56,947 nucleotides of DNA from an uncultured Marinomonas sp. (GCA_947493575.1 CANLRQ010000018.1:1-56947); one strand, 5' to 3'; shown: positions 45,816 to 56,802, counted from the stretch's first letter. Notes: generated by a model not told the origin, from the sequence alone. Program-made: numbers and translations.

Positions 45816-47768
45816 TTGACTGTTAATGAGGTTGACACATTGTCTCTATCTTTTATTTTTGAAATTGCCATGCTAATGACAAGTGTTATTGGTTGTTTAG
45901 TTGCTGGTTGGATAGTGTGGCGAGCGAAACATCAAAGGGATCTACAGGCCTTATCAGGTTTTGCCATTATGATGGCGGTTTGGTGTTTAGGGCACAGTGC
46001 TTTATTTCATGGTTTCTCTACTTTAGGGGTGTCGCTGATTTTAGCGAACCCGCTAATGCCGACCTTTTTCCTGCATTTCTCAACCGCATTTGTAAAGACG
46101 GGAATATCTTCTCCTGCATGGTTGACCCTTTTATATAAACACCTCTCATGGGTTTATATTGTGAGTACTGCTGTTGTTTTATTAAGCTGGTTTGTTGATG
46201 CTGGTGGTATTGCTTCATCGACAACCATGGACGTATTCTTCGTATTTACCGATAAAGGATGGTTTAACTTAATTTATACTGTTTTTATTGGTGTGCTTGC
46301 TCATGTGGTTTTGTTGTTTGGCTGGCGTCAACACAAGGGGAATAAGAAGCGCTCTATTTTAGTTATTTTTGGGGTAGCTGCTTGGGGGCTAACATTAGCA
46401 ACGAGTTTTGTTTTTCCTTCTTTTGGGGTTGATTGGTTCCCTTACCCAATGTTGCTATTGCCTTCGTACTTGTTGTTATTAGTGTATGCAGTACTGCGTT
46501 ATAAAATCCTTTCTGTAAATGCGTTTGCCAATAGAGCATTGCTCTGGTTGGCAATGATGATAGTGGTTTTGTGTGTGATGGCCTTGGCAAGTGTAATTTC
46601 AGGGCGCTTTGGTTTACAGGCCTTGGCAAATGTGCCGAGTTGGCAGTTATGGCTTTATTCAATGCTTGTTTTGTTGGTGGGCACTTTTACTTATTCCCCA
46701 TTAAATCGACTTATAGCGCGTTTAGTTTACCCTGGTGCTGGTTTGAGTGAGTCCGCACTTGAATCTTGGTCGAACCTATTAAAACAATCCACTAGCTGGA
46801 ATGAGTTAGTAATTATTGGAGAAAGTATATTAGGGCAGCAACTAGGGCAGAAGGTTACGGTTGTTATTAATGTTGCTAATACCGTTAAAACACCTGCAAA
46901 AGAGAATATTGAGAGAAAAGAAAATTTACATGTTTTAGGCAACAATGCTCCACCTAAAATGTTGGTAAGTAAATCATCTTCCGGGTGGGGATTTGTTTTG
47001 TATGGATGGGGGGAAGCCAGCCCGGGCCAAAGATTGACCGCTGAAGTATTTGGTTCACTGCTGTCAACTCAATGTGGCTTATTAGAGCAGTCTTTAGTCT
47101 TGGCTGAAACGGAGCGAAAGCGTTTATCTGAAAGTCATTTAGTTGAACTCGGTGGTTTATCCGCAGCGATGGCTCATGAATTGCGTAATCCGTTAAATAT
47201 TATATCCATGGCTTCTTATAATGCGGCACCAGAAACGAAACGCCACATACAAACTCAGTTAGCAAGAGCCGATCGATTAATTCAAGACATGTTAATTTAT
47301 TCAGGCAAATTGTCGATTCAAAAAACAAATATTGTGGTTGCTACTTTAATCCACTCTGTTGTTCAGCAGATGGATATGAAAGGGATTGAGTTAATAATAA
47401 AGGTAGATCCTTTGTTGAAGATGGAAGTGGATGCTCATCGCTTTCAACAGGTTATTGTTAATTTATTAGATAATGCGGTGGCGTTTCTGCGTAATGAAAA
47501 TGACAGTCGCTTGTTAATAGAGGCTCTATTGGATGAAAGAGATCAATCTGTGACATTGAGAGTTCATAATAATGGGCCAGCACTAAGCGAGGAATTAACG
47601 GAGCAAACCTTATTTCGCCCTTTTGTTACTAAGCGTTCCGGAGGGAGTGGCTTAGGGTTAGCTATCGTGAAGCGAATTATGGATGCGCATCAAGGTCATA
47701 TTCAACATAGAGTGGATTTTGGATGGTCGGTTACTTTTGAGCTGATTTTTCCACAGAAATTAACGTAA
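45816..47768 (+). CDS. Membrane sensor histidine kinase
   Basis: 650 residues. The first 300 residues contain about eight hydrophobic helices in a 7TM-type sensor region (AWGLTLATSFVFPSFG, LLLPSYLLLLVYAVLRYKIL). A poorly conserved GAF-like stretch follows (about 325-430). The kinase core has the H-box AAMAHELRNPLNIIS, N-box VNLLDNAVAFL and G-box GGSGLGLAIVKRIM. The TTG start follows AGAGGG. The partner regulator begins 35 bases downstream. The signal is unknown. The layout resembles PrsK-type kinases, but the match is only general. Confidence 0.88.
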   Translation: MTVNEVDTLSLSFIFEIAMLMTSVIGCLVAGWIVWRAKHQRDLQALSGFAIMMAVWCLGHSALFHGFSTLGVSLILANPLMPTFFLHFSTAFVKTGISSPAWLTLLYKHLSWVYIVSTAVVLLSWFVDAGGIASSTTMDVFFVFTDKGWFNLIYTVFIGVLAHVVLLFGWRQHKGNKKRSILVIFGVAAWGLTLATSFVFPSFGVDWFPYPMLLLPSYLLLLVYAVLRYKILSVNAFANRALLWLAMMIVVLCVMALASVISGRFGLQALANVPSWQLWLYSMLVLLVGTFTYSPLNRLIARLVYPGAGLSESALESWSNLLKQSTSWNELVIIGESILGQQLGQKVTVVINVANTVKTPAKENIERKENLHVLGNNAPPKMLVSKSSSGWGFVLYGWGEASPGQRLTAEVFGSLLSTQCGLLEQSLVLAETERKRLSESHLVELGGLSAAMAHELRNPLNIISMASYNAAPETKRHIQTQLARADRLIQDMLIYSGKLSIQKTNIVVATLIHSVVQQMDMKGIELIIKVDPLLKMEVDAHRFQQVIVNLLDNAVAFLRNENDSRLLIEALLDERDQSVTLRVHNNGPALSEELTEQTLFRPFVTKRSGGSGLGLAIVKRIMDAHQGHIQHRVDFGWSVTFELIFPQKLT

Positions 47769-47803
47769 TCTTAAAAAGCATAGAATAATAAGGCAGTAAT
47801 ACG

Positions 47804-49258
47804 ATGGCGCTAGGTAAAATATTATTAGTAGATGATGAGCCTGCTTTTTGTGAATTGGCCTCTTTATGGTTAACCAATAGCGACTATGAGGTCATGACCG
47901 CTGGTCAAGTCAATAGTGCTTTAACGATATTAGAAACATTTGATGCAGATCTTGTGTTATTAGATTTATCATTACCGCCTGCATTCAGCCCTCAGCAAAC
48001 GCTGTCTCAATTACCTAATTTTGGTTCTCGTCCTGTTATTATTATTACTGGGCATGCAGAGCGTGATTTAGCTTTAGAGGCGATTTCTCAAGGCGCTTGG
48101 GACTTTATTGCGAAGCCGATTGATCCTGATATGCTTGCAGTTGTGGTTAAGCGAGCAGTCAGCAAGCGTTTATTAGAAAGAGAGCTTGAGCATGTTAAGT
48201 TGCAGCAAAGTTATAATGACATTGATGCAAGTGCATTTATTGGCTGCTCTAATAATGCATTGCAGGTACGAGCTTTAATAGAGCGTATTGCTCCAACCGA
48301 TGTCAGAGTGCTAGTAACTGGGCCGTCTGGAACAGGGAAAGAAGTCATCTCTCGAACTTTGCATACATTGAGTTTACGAGCGGATAAGGCGTTTGTATCA
48401 GTTCATTGTGGTGCTATTCCTGCGGATTTATTAGAAAGTGAGTTATTTGGTTACACTAAAGGCGCATTTACAGGGGCTGATAAAGACAAACAGGGTTTGT
48501 TGTCTCTGGCAAATCATGGGACGTTATTCCTTGATGAAATAGGAGAAATGCCTCTTCCTATGCAAGTGAAACTTTTAAGAGTGCTGCAAGAAGGGGTCTA
48601 TTTTCCTATCGGTGGAAGAGTTGAAAAACACATTGATGTACGTGTGATTTCGGCGACCAATGCAAATCTTGTGGAAAAAATTGCCGAAGGTTATTTTAGA
48701 GAAGATTTATATTATCGAATTAAAGGCGTTAATATTGAAACTCAATCATTAAATGAGCGTTTGGAAGACGTTTCTGTATTAGTTCCTAGTTTTCTTCATC
48801 AGCTCTCGAAAAAACATAAACAAGACTATGTTTTATCGAGTGATGCGTTTAGTTGGTTTCGACTACAGCAATGGCCAGGTAATGTGAGGGAGTTAAAAAA
48901 TGCCCTAGAGAGTGTGGTTTCTATTGCTCGAAATGGAGAAGTTACCTTGCAGGACATCGCTTTGTTATACCCTAATGCGACACAGGAATTACTGGATGGT
49001 GGGCAATTAGGGCAAGGTGTGGATCTACAAGGTATAGGGCTAATTGAAAAAAGATCAAAAGCGTCTATTAATCAGCATGGAGGAAGTTTGGTTGATTTAA
49101 CTGTATCAATGGAGCAACAGGTAAAGCAGCTAGAAATTCAATTAATGTATTCTGCATTAGAGCATTGTCAAGGAAACCGCAGTCAAGCAGCTCGTTTGCT
49201 TGGGCTATCAAGACAAGGGTTATTGAAAAAAATTGAACGTTATGGGCTGGAAGTATAG
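47804..49258 (+). CDS. Sigma-54 dependent response regulator (NtrC family)
   Basis: 484 residues. Receiver domain: DDEP at about 9-12, phospho-acceptor Asp in VLLDLSLPP and Lys in FIAKPID. AAA+ domain: GPSGTGKEVISRTLH, the sigma-54 contact loop GAFTGADKD, LFLDEIGEM and WPGNVRELKNALE. The tail ends in a Fis-like helix-turn-helix (NRSQAARLLGLSRQGLLKK). It should activate sigma-54 promoters when phosphorylated by the kinase just upstream. No target gene or -24/-12 site was recognised nearby. Confidence 0.92.
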   Translation: MALGKILLVDDEPAFCELASLWLTNSDYEVMTAGQVNSALTILETFDADLVLLDLSLPPAFSPQQTLSQLPNFGSRPVIIITGHAERDLALEAISQGAWDFIAKPIDPDMLAVVVKRAVSKRLLERELEHVKLQQSYNDIDASAFIGCSNNALQVRALIERIAPTDVRVLVTGPSGTGKEVISRTLHTLSLRADKAFVSVHCGAIPADLLESELFGYTKGAFTGADKDKQGLLSLANHGTLFLDEIGEMPLPMQVKLLRVLQEGVYFPIGGRVEKHIDVRVISATNANLVEKIAEGYFREDLYYRIKGVNIETQSLNERLEDVSVLVPSFLHQLSKKHKQDYVLSSDAFSWFRLQQWPGNVRELKNALESVVSIARNGEVTLQDIALLYPNATQELLDGGQLGQGVDLQGIGLIEKRSKASINQHGGSLVDLTVSMEQQVKQLEIQLMYSALEHCQGNRSQAARLLGLSRQGLLKKIERYGLEV

Positions 49259-49283
49259 TAAAGACGTGACGCTCTTACAGTTA

Positions 49284-49320
49284 AGCAACACAGCTCTTCT
49301 ACTTAAAGCGCTGTGTTGCT
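49284..49320. terminator. Hairpin between the response regulator and xseA
   Basis: AGCAACACAGC pairs with GCTGTGTTGCT (11 bp), loop 15 bases, between convergent genes. No T-run, so the call is moderate. Confidence 0.5.
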
Positions 49321-49333
49321 GATAGGCGTCGGG

Positions 49334-50671
49334 TTATGTAACTTCGCATTCTATTATGCCGTCTTCGACCCTAAGATTAATCGCATCGCCTTTTGTAACC
49401 TCGTTTACCGAGCGTATAACATGCCTGTCTTTTGTAGGAATTGCATAGCCGCGGGATAAAATATTCAAAGGGCTGACTAAATTTAGTTTCTCAATAATAC
49501 TGGTAAAACGTTGTTGCTGGTTTGAGAGATTTTGTTGTAACGAGTTTTCAAGTCTGTCCTTGTATTGTGCAAGCTGTGCTTTATGGGCTTCTAAGGCTTT
49601 TTGGGGAGAGTTATCTTCCAGTCTTTGAGTTCTATGTTCTGTATTGGTTTTATGTTTTTCTAGAATCAGCCTAATGGATTGTACTAGCCTTTGGTTAAGC
49701 TGTTTAAGCTGTTTATCTTGTTGATCAAGCCTTTCTGTTGGGTGGCGCATTGACTTGATTAAAAAGTCGAGTTGTTGCTGATGCTGCTGTATGTGTCGTT
49801 CAATACGGTGTTCAAGAGCGTCACGTTGTTGATGGCACTTTTCAATTAAATTGTGTTTATCTGGACTTAATAGTTCTGCGGCTGCGGTTGGTGTGGCTGC
49901 CCGAGTGTCAGCAACAAAGTCGCAAATGGTAAAATCAGTTTCATGGCCGACAGCTGATACAATGGGGGTGGTTGCTTCAAAAATTGCTCTGGCTAAGACT
50001 TCATCATTGAAACTCCATAAATCCTCCAAAGAACCACCGCCTCTCCCAATAATGATGGCATCGAAATAGCGGTTGCTGTCCGCACGATATAGCTGCTTAA
50101 TTAAGTTTTCAGCGCTGCCGCTACCTTGTACTGCGGATGGAAATAAGGTTAGTTCTGTTAACGGGAAGCGGCGTTTAAATGTTGTGATTAGATCTCGAAT
50201 TACGGCTCCAGACGAGGAGGTAATGAGTGCTACTTTTTCTGGCATTTTAGGTAATGGTTTTTTTGTTGTAGGGTCAAATAGCCCTTCTGCTTTTAAACGA
50301 ACTTTTAATTGTTCAAAAGCCATTTGCAATGCACCTTCCCCCGCTGACTCCATTGATTCAACTGATAATTGGCAATCACCACGAGGGCCATAAAAAGTAA
50401 CTTTCGCTCGTAGTCTAACCATGTCTCCTTCTTTGGGTTTAAAACGAACCAAATGGTTTTTGTTTTTAAACATGGTACAGCGAATTTGAGACTTACTGTC
50501 TTTGAGTGAAAAGTACCAATGCCCTGAGTTTGGTCGAGCAAGATTAGATATTTCTCCCTCTACTAAAATCCACGGTAAACTTGCTTCAAGTAACTGTTGG
50601 ATTTGCCTATTTAAACTGGATACAGTGAAGGCGGTTTCTTTTGTCATAGGCGTTGTAAAATAATTCATCAA
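49334..50671 (-). CDS. xseA: Exonuclease VII large subunit
   Basis: 445 residues. The OB-fold at the start reads WILVEGEISNLARPNSGHWYFSLKD. The catalytic core has ALITSSSGAVIRD, IIGRGGGSLEDLWSFNDE and SAVGHETDFTICD. A long coiled coil (about 275-400) precedes LNILSRGYAI. The enzyme degrades single-stranded DNA with the small subunit XseB, which is not in the window. Divergent from guaB with a 91-base gap. Confidence 0.95.
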   Translation of the reverse strand: MMNYFTTPMTKETAFTVSSLNRQIQQLLEASLPWILVEGEISNLARPNSGHWYFSLKDSKSQIRCTMFKNKNHLVRFKPKEGDMVRLRAKVTFYGPRGDCQLSVESMESAGEGALQMAFEQLKVRLKAEGLFDPTTKKPLPKMPEKVALITSSSGAVIRDLITTFKRRFPLTELTLFPSAVQGSGSAENLIKQLYRADSNRYFDAIIIGRGGGSLEDLWSFNDEVLARAIFEATTPIVSAVGHETDFTICDFVADTRAATPTAAAELLSPDKHNLIEKCHQQRDALEHRIERHIQQHQQQLDFLIKSMRHPTERLDQQDKQLKQLNQRLVQSIRLILEKHKTNTEHRTQRLEDNSPQKALEAHKAQLAQYKDRLENSLQQNLSNQQQRFTSIIEKLNLVSPLNILSRGYAIPTKDRHVIRSVNEVTKGDAINLRVEDGIIECEVT

Positions 50672-50762
50672 TCTCTCGTACTTTTGATTTACCGATAGTG
50701 ACTATTCAGATAGAATTACTTGCCATCTTAAACCCTCTAGTTGGCATTGGAAACACCTCATT

Positions 50763-52232
50763 ATGTTACGAATTGCGCAAGAAGCTTTAACGTTTGACGA
50801 CGTATTGCTTATCCCCGGCTATTCTGAAGTCCTCCCGAAGGACGTTAGCCTAAAAACTCGTATAACCAAAAACATAGAACTGAATTTGCCACTTGTTTCA
50901 GCAGCAATGGATACGGTTACTGAACACCGTATGGCTATTGCACTGGCTCAAGAAGGAGGCATTGGTTTTATTCATAAAAACCTTACTGTTGAAGAACAAG
51001 CTGCGGAAGTCCGTCGTGTCAAGAAATACGAATCTGGTATTGTTCGTGATCCTGTGACGATTTCTCCAACGGCTTCTGTTCGTGAATTGGTTCAACTAAC
51101 TGCAAGCTACAATATATCAGGCGTTCCTGTTGTAGAAGGCGATAATTTAGTTGGTATAGTAACCAGTCGCGACGTTCGCTTTGTGAAAAACTTTGAAAAA
51201 ACAGTGGCTGATATTATGACTCCTAAAGACCGTTTAGTTACGGTTCTGGAAGGTGCTTCATCAGGTTCTGTTCGTAAACTATTACATGAACACCGTATTG
51301 AAAAAGTACTTGTTGTAAACGATAGCTTTGAATTGTGTGGTATGCACACAGTGACAGATATTGATAAAGCAACAGCCTACCCAAATGCATGTAAAGATTC
51401 TGAAGGCAGATTACGTGTAGGAGCGGCAGTAGGAACAGGTGCAGACACATCAGCACGAGTGACTGCTTTGGTTGAAGCGGGTGTTGATGTGATCGTGGTT
51501 GATACCGCTCATGGGCATTCCAAAGGTGTGATTGATCGTGTTCGTTGGGTAAAAGAAAACTTTCCTCAAGTTCAAGTTATTGGTGGTAACATCGCTACGG
51601 CTGATGCAGCGATTGCTCTTGCTAAAGCTGGTGCTGATGGTGTGAAAGTTGGTATTGGCCCAGGATCTATCTGTACTACACGAATTATCTCTGGTGTTGG
51701 TGTGCCTCAAATTACCGCTGTAGGTAACGTTGCAGCAGCGATGAAGGAATATGATATTCCTGTTATTGCTGATGGCGGTATTCGCTTCTCAGGAGATATT
51801 GCAAAAGCCATTGCTGCTGGAGCGAGCGCGATAATGGTGGGTGGCTTGATGGCTGGTACCGATGAAGCGCCTGGTGAAGTTGTTTTGTATCAAGGTCGTT
51901 CATTTAAATCTTATCGAGGCATGGGCTCTTTAGGAGCTATGGCTCAATCTCAAGGTTCAAGTGACCGTTATTTCCAAGATGCTAGTACAGGTGTTGAGAA
52001 ATTGGTTCCTGAAGGCATTGAAGGTCGTGTTCCTTGTAAAGGGCCGATGGTTGCTGTTGTGCATCAAATGATGGGCGGTGTTCGTTCTTCAATGGGTTAC
52101 ACTGGCTCAGCAAGTATTGATGAGATGCGAACCAAAACACAATTTTCTAGAATTACTGGTGCTGGTATGCGTGAAAGTCATGTGCATGATGTCACGATAA
52201 CCAAAGAAGCGCCAAACTATCACGCGGGTTAA
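50763..52232 (+). CDS. guaB: IMP dehydrogenase
   Basis: 489 residues. Oxidises IMP to XMP, the committed step to GMP. N-terminal barrel: [15 protein letters not shown]. Two CBS domains at about 95-205 ([26 protein letters not shown]) act in nucleotide sensing. The active-site loop with the catalytic Cys is [12 protein letters not shown], and [10 protein letters not shown] is the flap. guaA follows after a terminator-like hairpin. Confidence 0.97.
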   Translation: MLRIAQEALTFDDVLLIPGYSEVLPKDVSLKTRITKNIELNLPLVSAAMDTVTEHRMAIALAQEGGIGFIHKNLTVEEQAAEVRRVKKYESGIVRDPVTISPTASVRELVQLTASYNISGVPVVEGDNLVGIVTSRDVRFVKNFEKTVADIMTPKDRLVTVLEGASSGSVRKLLHEHRIEKVLVVNDSFELCGMHTVTDIDKATAYPNACKDSEGRLRVGAAVGTGADTSARVTALVEAGVDVIVVDTAHGHSKGVIDRVRWVKENFPQVQVIGGNIATADAAIALAKAGADGVKVGIGPGSICTTRIISGVGVPQITAVGNVAAAMKEYDIPVIADGGIRFSGDIAKAIAAGASAIMVGGLMAGTDEAPGEVVLYQGRSFKSYRGMGSLGAMAQSQGSSDRYFQDASTGVEKLVPEGIEGRVPCKGPMVAVVHQMMGGVRSSMGYTGSASIDEMRTKTQFSRITGAGMRESHVHDVTITKEAPNYHAG

Positions 52233-52255
52233 CCTCAGATAGTATGTATGATTTC

Positions 52256-52286
52256 AGATGGGGCTTATTTGCCCCATCTTTTTTTA
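52256..52286 (+). terminator. Rho-independent terminator between guaB and guaA
   Basis: AGATGGGGC and GCCCCATCT form a 9-bp GC-rich stem, loop TTATTT, followed by seven T. It lies 40 bases before guaA, so guaA expression would need read-through or another promoter. Confidence 0.8.
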
Positions 52287-52326
52287 TTGATTAGCCCGAT
52301 AAAAAGGGCAAAGGACAGGCTGAATA

Positions 52327-53904
52327 ATGTCTCAAAATATCCACGCTCATAAAATTTTGATTATTGATTTTGGTTCTCAGTATACTCAGTTAATTGCTCG
52401 ACGTGTTCGTGAAATTGGTGTGTACTGTGAAGTTCGTGCTTTTGATATGGATGATCAGGAAGTAAAGGATTTTGATCCTAAGGGGATTATTTTAGCCGGT
52501 GGCCCTGAATCTGTGCCAGAGCCCGGTTCCCCTAGAGCTCCTGAAGCGGTATTTAGCTTAGGTGTTCCTGTTTTAGGTATTTGTTATGGTATGCAAACCA
52601 TGGCAGAGCAAATGGGCGGTAAGGTTTCTGCTTCTGACGTTCGAGAGTTTGGTTATGCGCAAATTCGTACTCATGATGAATCTTCTTTATTGCAAGGAAT
52701 AGAAGACCATATTGCGAACAATGGCGTGCCTTTGTTGGATGTTTGGATGAGTCATGGTGATAAAGTCACGACTATGCCTGAAGGTTTTGCCCTAATGGCA
52801 TCAACGGAAAGTTGCCCTATAGCAGGTATGGTGAATGAAGCTAAAAAATTCTATGGTGTTCAGTTCCACCCAGAAGTGACTCACACCAAACAAGGTGGCC
52901 GAATTTTATCTCGCTTTGTTGAAGAAATTTGTGCTTGTGAGACTTTATGGACTCCTGCCAATATTGCGCAAGATGCGATTGAACGCATGCGTGAACAAAT
53001 TGGTGACAAGAAAGTTCTATTGGCTCTTTCTGGCGGTGTTGATTCATCTGTTGTTGCTGCTTTATTGCATAAAGCTGTAGGTACTCAATTAACTTGTGTT
53101 TTTGTTGATAATGGCCTGTTGCGTTTAAACGAAGGCGATCAAGTAATGGCCATGTTTGCTGAAAATATGGGCGTTAAAGTAATTCGTGTTGATGCAGAAG
53201 ACTTATTCTTAGGTAAGCTGAGTGGGGAGTCTGACCCAGAGAAGAAACGTAAGATTATCGGAAATACCTTTATTGAAATTTTTGATGAAGAATCTTCAAA
53301 TCTAAATGAGGTTGAGTTTTTGGCTCAAGGAACAATTTACCCTGATGTGATTGAATCCGCTGCCTCTAAAACAGGTAAGGCGCATGTTATCAAGTCTCAT
53401 CATAATGTTGGTGGCTTGCCTGAAGACATGAAAATGGAGTTGGTTGAACCATTACGGGAATTGTTTAAAGACGAAGTGCGTAAATTGGGTCTGGAGTTAG
53501 GTTTGCCATATGATATGGTTTATCGTCATCCTTTCCCCGGGCCGGGTCTAGGTGTGCGTATTCTTGGTGAGGTGAAAAAAGAATATGCTGATATCCTTCG
53601 TTTGGCAGACGCTATTTTTATTGAAGAATTACGTCGTTCTGGTTGGTATGAGAAAACAAGCCAAGCATTTGCAGTGTTCTTACCTGTTAAGTCAGTAGGT
53701 GTCGTCGGTGATGGTCGTCGTTATGAATACGTTGTAGCATTGCGTGCCGTTGAAACCATTGACTTTATGACAGCTCGTTGGGCTCACCTTCCTTATGAAT
53801 TGTTGGAAACGGTTTCAAGTCGAATTATCAACGAAATCGAGAATATTTCTCGCGTTACTTACGATGTTTCATCAAAACCGCCTGCAACGATTGAGTGGGA
53901 ATAA
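52327..53904 (+). CDS. guaA: GMP synthase (glutamine-hydrolysing)
   Basis: 525 residues. Converts XMP to GMP. Glutaminase domain: [15 protein letters not shown], nucleophile Cys in VLGICYGMQ, His-Glu in [14 protein letters not shown]-pyrophosphatase P-loop: [15 protein letters not shown]. The C-terminal dimerisation part has [17 protein letters not shown] and ends [10 protein letters not shown], the normal end of the protein. Partner of guaB. Confidence 0.97.
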   Translation: MSQNIHAHKILIIDFGSQYTQLIARRVREIGVYCEVRAFDMDDQEVKDFDPKGIILAGGPESVPEPGSPRAPEAVFSLGVPVLGICYGMQTMAEQMGGKVSASDVREFGYAQIRTHDESSLLQGIEDHIANNGVPLLDVWMSHGDKVTTMPEGFALMASTESCPIAGMVNEAKKFYGVQFHPEVTHTKQGGRILSRFVEEICACETLWTPANIAQDAIERMREQIGDKKVLLALSGGVDSSVVAALLHKAVGTQLTCVFVDNGLLRLNEGDQVMAMFAENMGVKVIRVDAEDLFLGKLSGESDPEKKRKIIGNTFIEIFDEESSNLNEVEFLAQGTIYPDVIESAASKTGKAHVIKSHHNVGGLPEDMKMELVEPLRELFKDEVRKLGLELGLPYDMVYRHPFPGPGLGVRILGEVKKEYADILRLADAIFIEELRRSGWYEKTSQAFAVFLPVKSVGVVGDGRRYEYVVALRAVETIDFMTARWAHLPYELLETVSSRIINEIENISRVTYDVSSKPPATIEWE

Positions 53905-53923
53905 TCTTTAATGTTATTTTACG

Positions 53924-53946
53924 CCCTAAAGTAAATTCATTTAGGG
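53924..53946 (+). terminator. Weak hairpin after guaA
   Basis: CCCTAAA and TTTAGGG form a 7-bp stem with a nine-base loop. It ends six bases before the next ATG, so it could also hide that ribosome site. Confidence 0.3.
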
Positions 53947-53952
53947 TATGCA

Positions 53953-55977
53953 ATGGAACGCACTGAGTTAACGCATCCAAAATATCGCTCTGACATAGAC
54001 GGCTTAAGGGCCGTCTCTGTTTTTGCAGTCGTCATTTATCACGCCTTTCCTGCTGTTATTGCTGGAGGCTTTATAGGTGTTGATCTTTTCTTTGTTATTT
54101 CTGGTTATTTGATTTCGAGTATTATCTTTGAGAATTTAGCTAAAGGAACCTTTAGTTTCTCTGAGTTTTATATGCGTCGAATTAAGAGAATATTTCCTGC
54201 GCTGCTTCTCGTATTCGTTTTTTGCCTAGTTTTTGGTTGGTATGCATTATTGGCAAATGAATATAAGCAACTTGGTAAGCATGTATTGTCAGGCGCAAGC
54301 TTCGTTTCTAATTTTGTTTTATGGGGAGAGGTTTCTTATTTTGATAATGCTTCTGAAACCAAACCTTTGTTGCATTTGTGGTCTTTGGCTATTGAAGAGC
54401 AGTTTTATCTTATTTGGCCTTTTATGCTTTGGTTGTTATGGCGATGGAAGTTGAACCTTCTTGTTATAACATTTGTTATCGCAGTTTTGTCTTTCGGTCT
54501 TAATATTAGTGGTATTGAGCGAAGTGAGTCTGAAATTTTTTACTCTCCTTATACTCGGTTTTGGGAGCTATTATGTGGGAGTTTACTTGCATGGTTTGTG
54601 TTAAATAAAGCAACGTTTTTTGCAACACTAAAAAAACATTCAGCAAGCTCTTTTGTATTCAATGTATTGTCTTTTGTTGGAATCGGTTTAATCGGCAGCG
54701 GTTTCTGGGTTATTGATAAAACGAGTGTGTTTCCTGGTTATTGGGCTTTACTTCCTGTTATTGGAGCCGTTCTTATCATTTTTGCTGGCCCTAATGCTTG
54801 GTTTAATCGGACAGTCTTATCTAATCGGGTGTTGGTGTGGTTTGGCTTAATTAGTTTCCCGTTATATTTATGGCATTGGCCTCTTTTATCTTTTGCCAGA
54901 ATTGTTGAGGGAGACGTCCCAAGTTTTACGATTCGTATGGTTGTTGTGTGTCTCTCGATTGGTTTGGCTTGGGTTACCTTCCGTTTTATAGAGAGTCCTA
55001 TTCGGCAGGGGAGAATAAGCCAAAGCCTGAGGTATGCTTTGATTGGTTTGATGATTTTTGTAGGAGTGGCTGGATACAGCGTTGATCATTTTAATGGTTT
55101 TGAATCTCGACGTTTTATGTTGGAAATGACGGAGCGTAACGAGGATTTAAAATTTAATTTTTCTAATAAAGAAGGTTGGCTCTGTGATGAGCTTATTTAT
55201 GAAGGTGCTCGTTGTTATTATGAAGGGGAAAGTCCTTCTGTTGTAATTGTTGGTGACAGTCATGTGCCAACCATTTATTCAGGATTAAGAGGCCTTTACT
55301 CTGGGCAGAATAAAGGGATTGGCGTGTTTGGTGGTGGTGATGGTTGCCCACCATTGTTGAATGTAGTGAGTAAAAGTCACAGTGGACCTGAGGAAAGAGG
55401 CTGCATTCAAAAAACAACAGCCTCTATGCTTCGATTAATGGAGGAAGACTCAGTTAAAGAAATTATTTTTTCGAGTCGAGGACCTATATACACAACATCA
55501 AAAGGTTTCGGTAATTTTGATGGTGATGCATTTGATTCTTGGGTGATTCGTTTTGATGGTGAAGATCAAGGTTTTCGTAGTAATGAGGAGGTTTTTGAAA
55601 TGGCTTTACTTCAAACCTTCGATGCTTTTATAAAGGCGGGTAAGAAAGTAACTTATTTGTATGATGTGCCTGAGCTGGGTTTTGATATTTCCAGTTGTCT
55701 TTCTAATCGGCCTTTTACAATATCAGGAAAAGTGCGTAGTCCTTGTGCTGTAAGTAGGGCTGAATTCGACTTAAGAAATAAAGACTTCAGAGCTATGATT
55801 AAACGTGTTCTTATCCATTATCCATCAATACGGACGATCGATTTAGCTGAAGCATTATGTGACGAGGACTGGTGTTATGGGGCAAAGGATGGCGTTCCAT
55901 TTTACATTGATGACGACCACTTGAATCGAAGAGGGTCTGATTACGTTGTAAATCGTCTAAAAGATCAGTTTTTTTAA
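53953..55977 (+). CDS. OafA/YrhL-type acyltransferase with SGNH domain
   Basis: 674 residues. The acyltransferase-3 domain (about 10-380) has about ten membrane helices, beginning SDIDGLRAVSVFAVVIYHAF (catalytic His) with LHLWSLAIEEQFYLIWPF further on. The periplasmic SGNH domain (about 410-674) has the nucleophile in VIVGDSHVPT and the Asp-His pair in IDDDHLNRRGSDYV. Such proteins move acetyl groups onto O-antigen, exopolysaccharide or peptidoglycan. No polysaccharide genes are nearby, so the target is unknown. Expression from guaA read-through is possible. Confidence 0.9.
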   Translation: MERTELTHPKYRSDIDGLRAVSVFAVVIYHAFPAVIAGGFIGVDLFFVISGYLISSIIFENLAKGTFSFSEFYMRRIKRIFPALLLVFVFCLVFGWYALLANEYKQLGKHVLSGASFVSNFVLWGEVSYFDNASETKPLLHLWSLAIEEQFYLIWPFMLWLLWRWKLNLLVITFVIAVLSFGLNISGIERSESEIFYSPYTRFWELLCGSLLAWFVLNKATFFATLKKHSASSFVFNVLSFVGIGLIGSGFWVIDKTSVFPGYWALLPVIGAVLIIFAGPNAWFNRTVLSNRVLVWFGLISFPLYLWHWPLLSFARIVEGDVPSFTIRMVVVCLSIGLAWVTFRFIESPIRQGRISQSLRYALIGLMIFVGVAGYSVDHFNGFESRRFMLEMTERNEDLKFNFSNKEGWLCDELIYEGARCYYEGESPSVVIVGDSHVPTIYSGLRGLYSGQNKGIGVFGGGDGCPPLLNVVSKSHSGPEERGCIQKTTASMLRLMEEDSVKEIIFSSRGPIYTTSKGFGNFDGDAFDSWVIRFDGEDQGFRSNEEVFEMALLQTFDAFIKAGKKVTYLYDVPELGFDISSCLSNRPFTISGKVRSPCAVSRAEFDLRNKDFRAMIKRVLIHYPSIRTIDLAEALCDEDWCYGAKDGVPFYIDDDHLNRRGSDYVVNRLKDQFF

Positions 55978-56032
55978 TCGCATCAAGCCTAAAAGATATT
56001 TGATTATGACGATTTAATTCAGGGGAGAAGTT

Positions 56033-56746
56033 ATGAAGTATTCATCCTACTTAATTGAGGCGAAACTGATTAAGAGGTACAAGCGTTTTCTTGCTGATGT
56101 TCAGTTAAGTGATGGTTCTGTGATAACGGTTCATTGCCCTAATACGGGGTCTATGAAGCGTTGCCAACAAGACAATGCGAGAGTTTGGATCTCAAAAAGT
56201 AACAACACAAAAAGAAAATATGCTTATACATGGGAATTGGTAGAAGTAGATCAAGCTTATTTAGCCTGTATTAATACTGGACTGCCAAATAAGCTGGTAA
56301 AAGAGGCAATTGATTCTGGTGTTATTATAGAGCTTCAAGGCTATCTATATCATAAAGCAGAAGTTAAATATGGGGGAAACAGTAGGATTGATTGGTTACT
56401 TTCAGACTCAGAGAGCATGGAAGATAAGTTATGTTATGTAGAAGTGAAAAATGTCACCTTATTAGAAGAGGATGGAGTTGGGTATTTTCCGGATGCAGTG
56501 ACTGACAGAGGCAGAAAGCATCTTTATGAATTGGCTGCTATGGCTGAAGAGGGGCATAGAGCGGTTCTAGTATTTTGTGTGAGTCATACAGGGATTAATG
56601 AAGTTAAGCCTGCGGAGTCAATTGACCCAAAGTATACTGCGGCATTAAGAGAGGTGGTTGAAAAAGGTGTGGAAGTCATTGCTTATAAAGCAGATATAAG
56701 CGCCCAAGAGCTGTGTTTAGTACAAAAAATAGACATAACTTTGTAG
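56033..56746 (+). CDS. sfsA: Sugar fermentation stimulation protein A
   Basis: 237 residues. Marks: the N-terminal OB-like part with FLADVQLSDG and HCPNTGSMKRC, and the nuclease-like core with SRIDWLL, CYVEVKNVTL and FPDAVTDRGRKHL. The E-x-K (EVKN) and D residues resemble a PD-(D/E)XK nuclease site. In E. coli it was linked to maltose use as a DNA-binding protein; its true role is unclear. RBS GGGGAGAAG precedes the ATG. The rrn promoter follows. Confidence 0.94.
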   Translation: MKYSSYLIEAKLIKRYKRFLADVQLSDGSVITVHCPNTGSMKRCQQDNARVWISKSNNTKRKYAYTWELVEVDQAYLACINTGLPNKLVKEAIDSGVIIELQGYLYHKAEVKYGGNSRIDWLLSDSESMEDKLCYVEVKNVTLLEEDGVGYFPDAVTDRGRKHLYELAAMAEEGHRAVLVFCVSHTGINEVKPAESIDPKYTAALREVVEKGVEVIAYKADISAQELCLVQKIDITL

Positions 56747-56802
56747 TTTTGGTTTGAAGTTTAATTAATTGAAACTTTTATTGAAAAAATACGATAAAAG
56801 AC

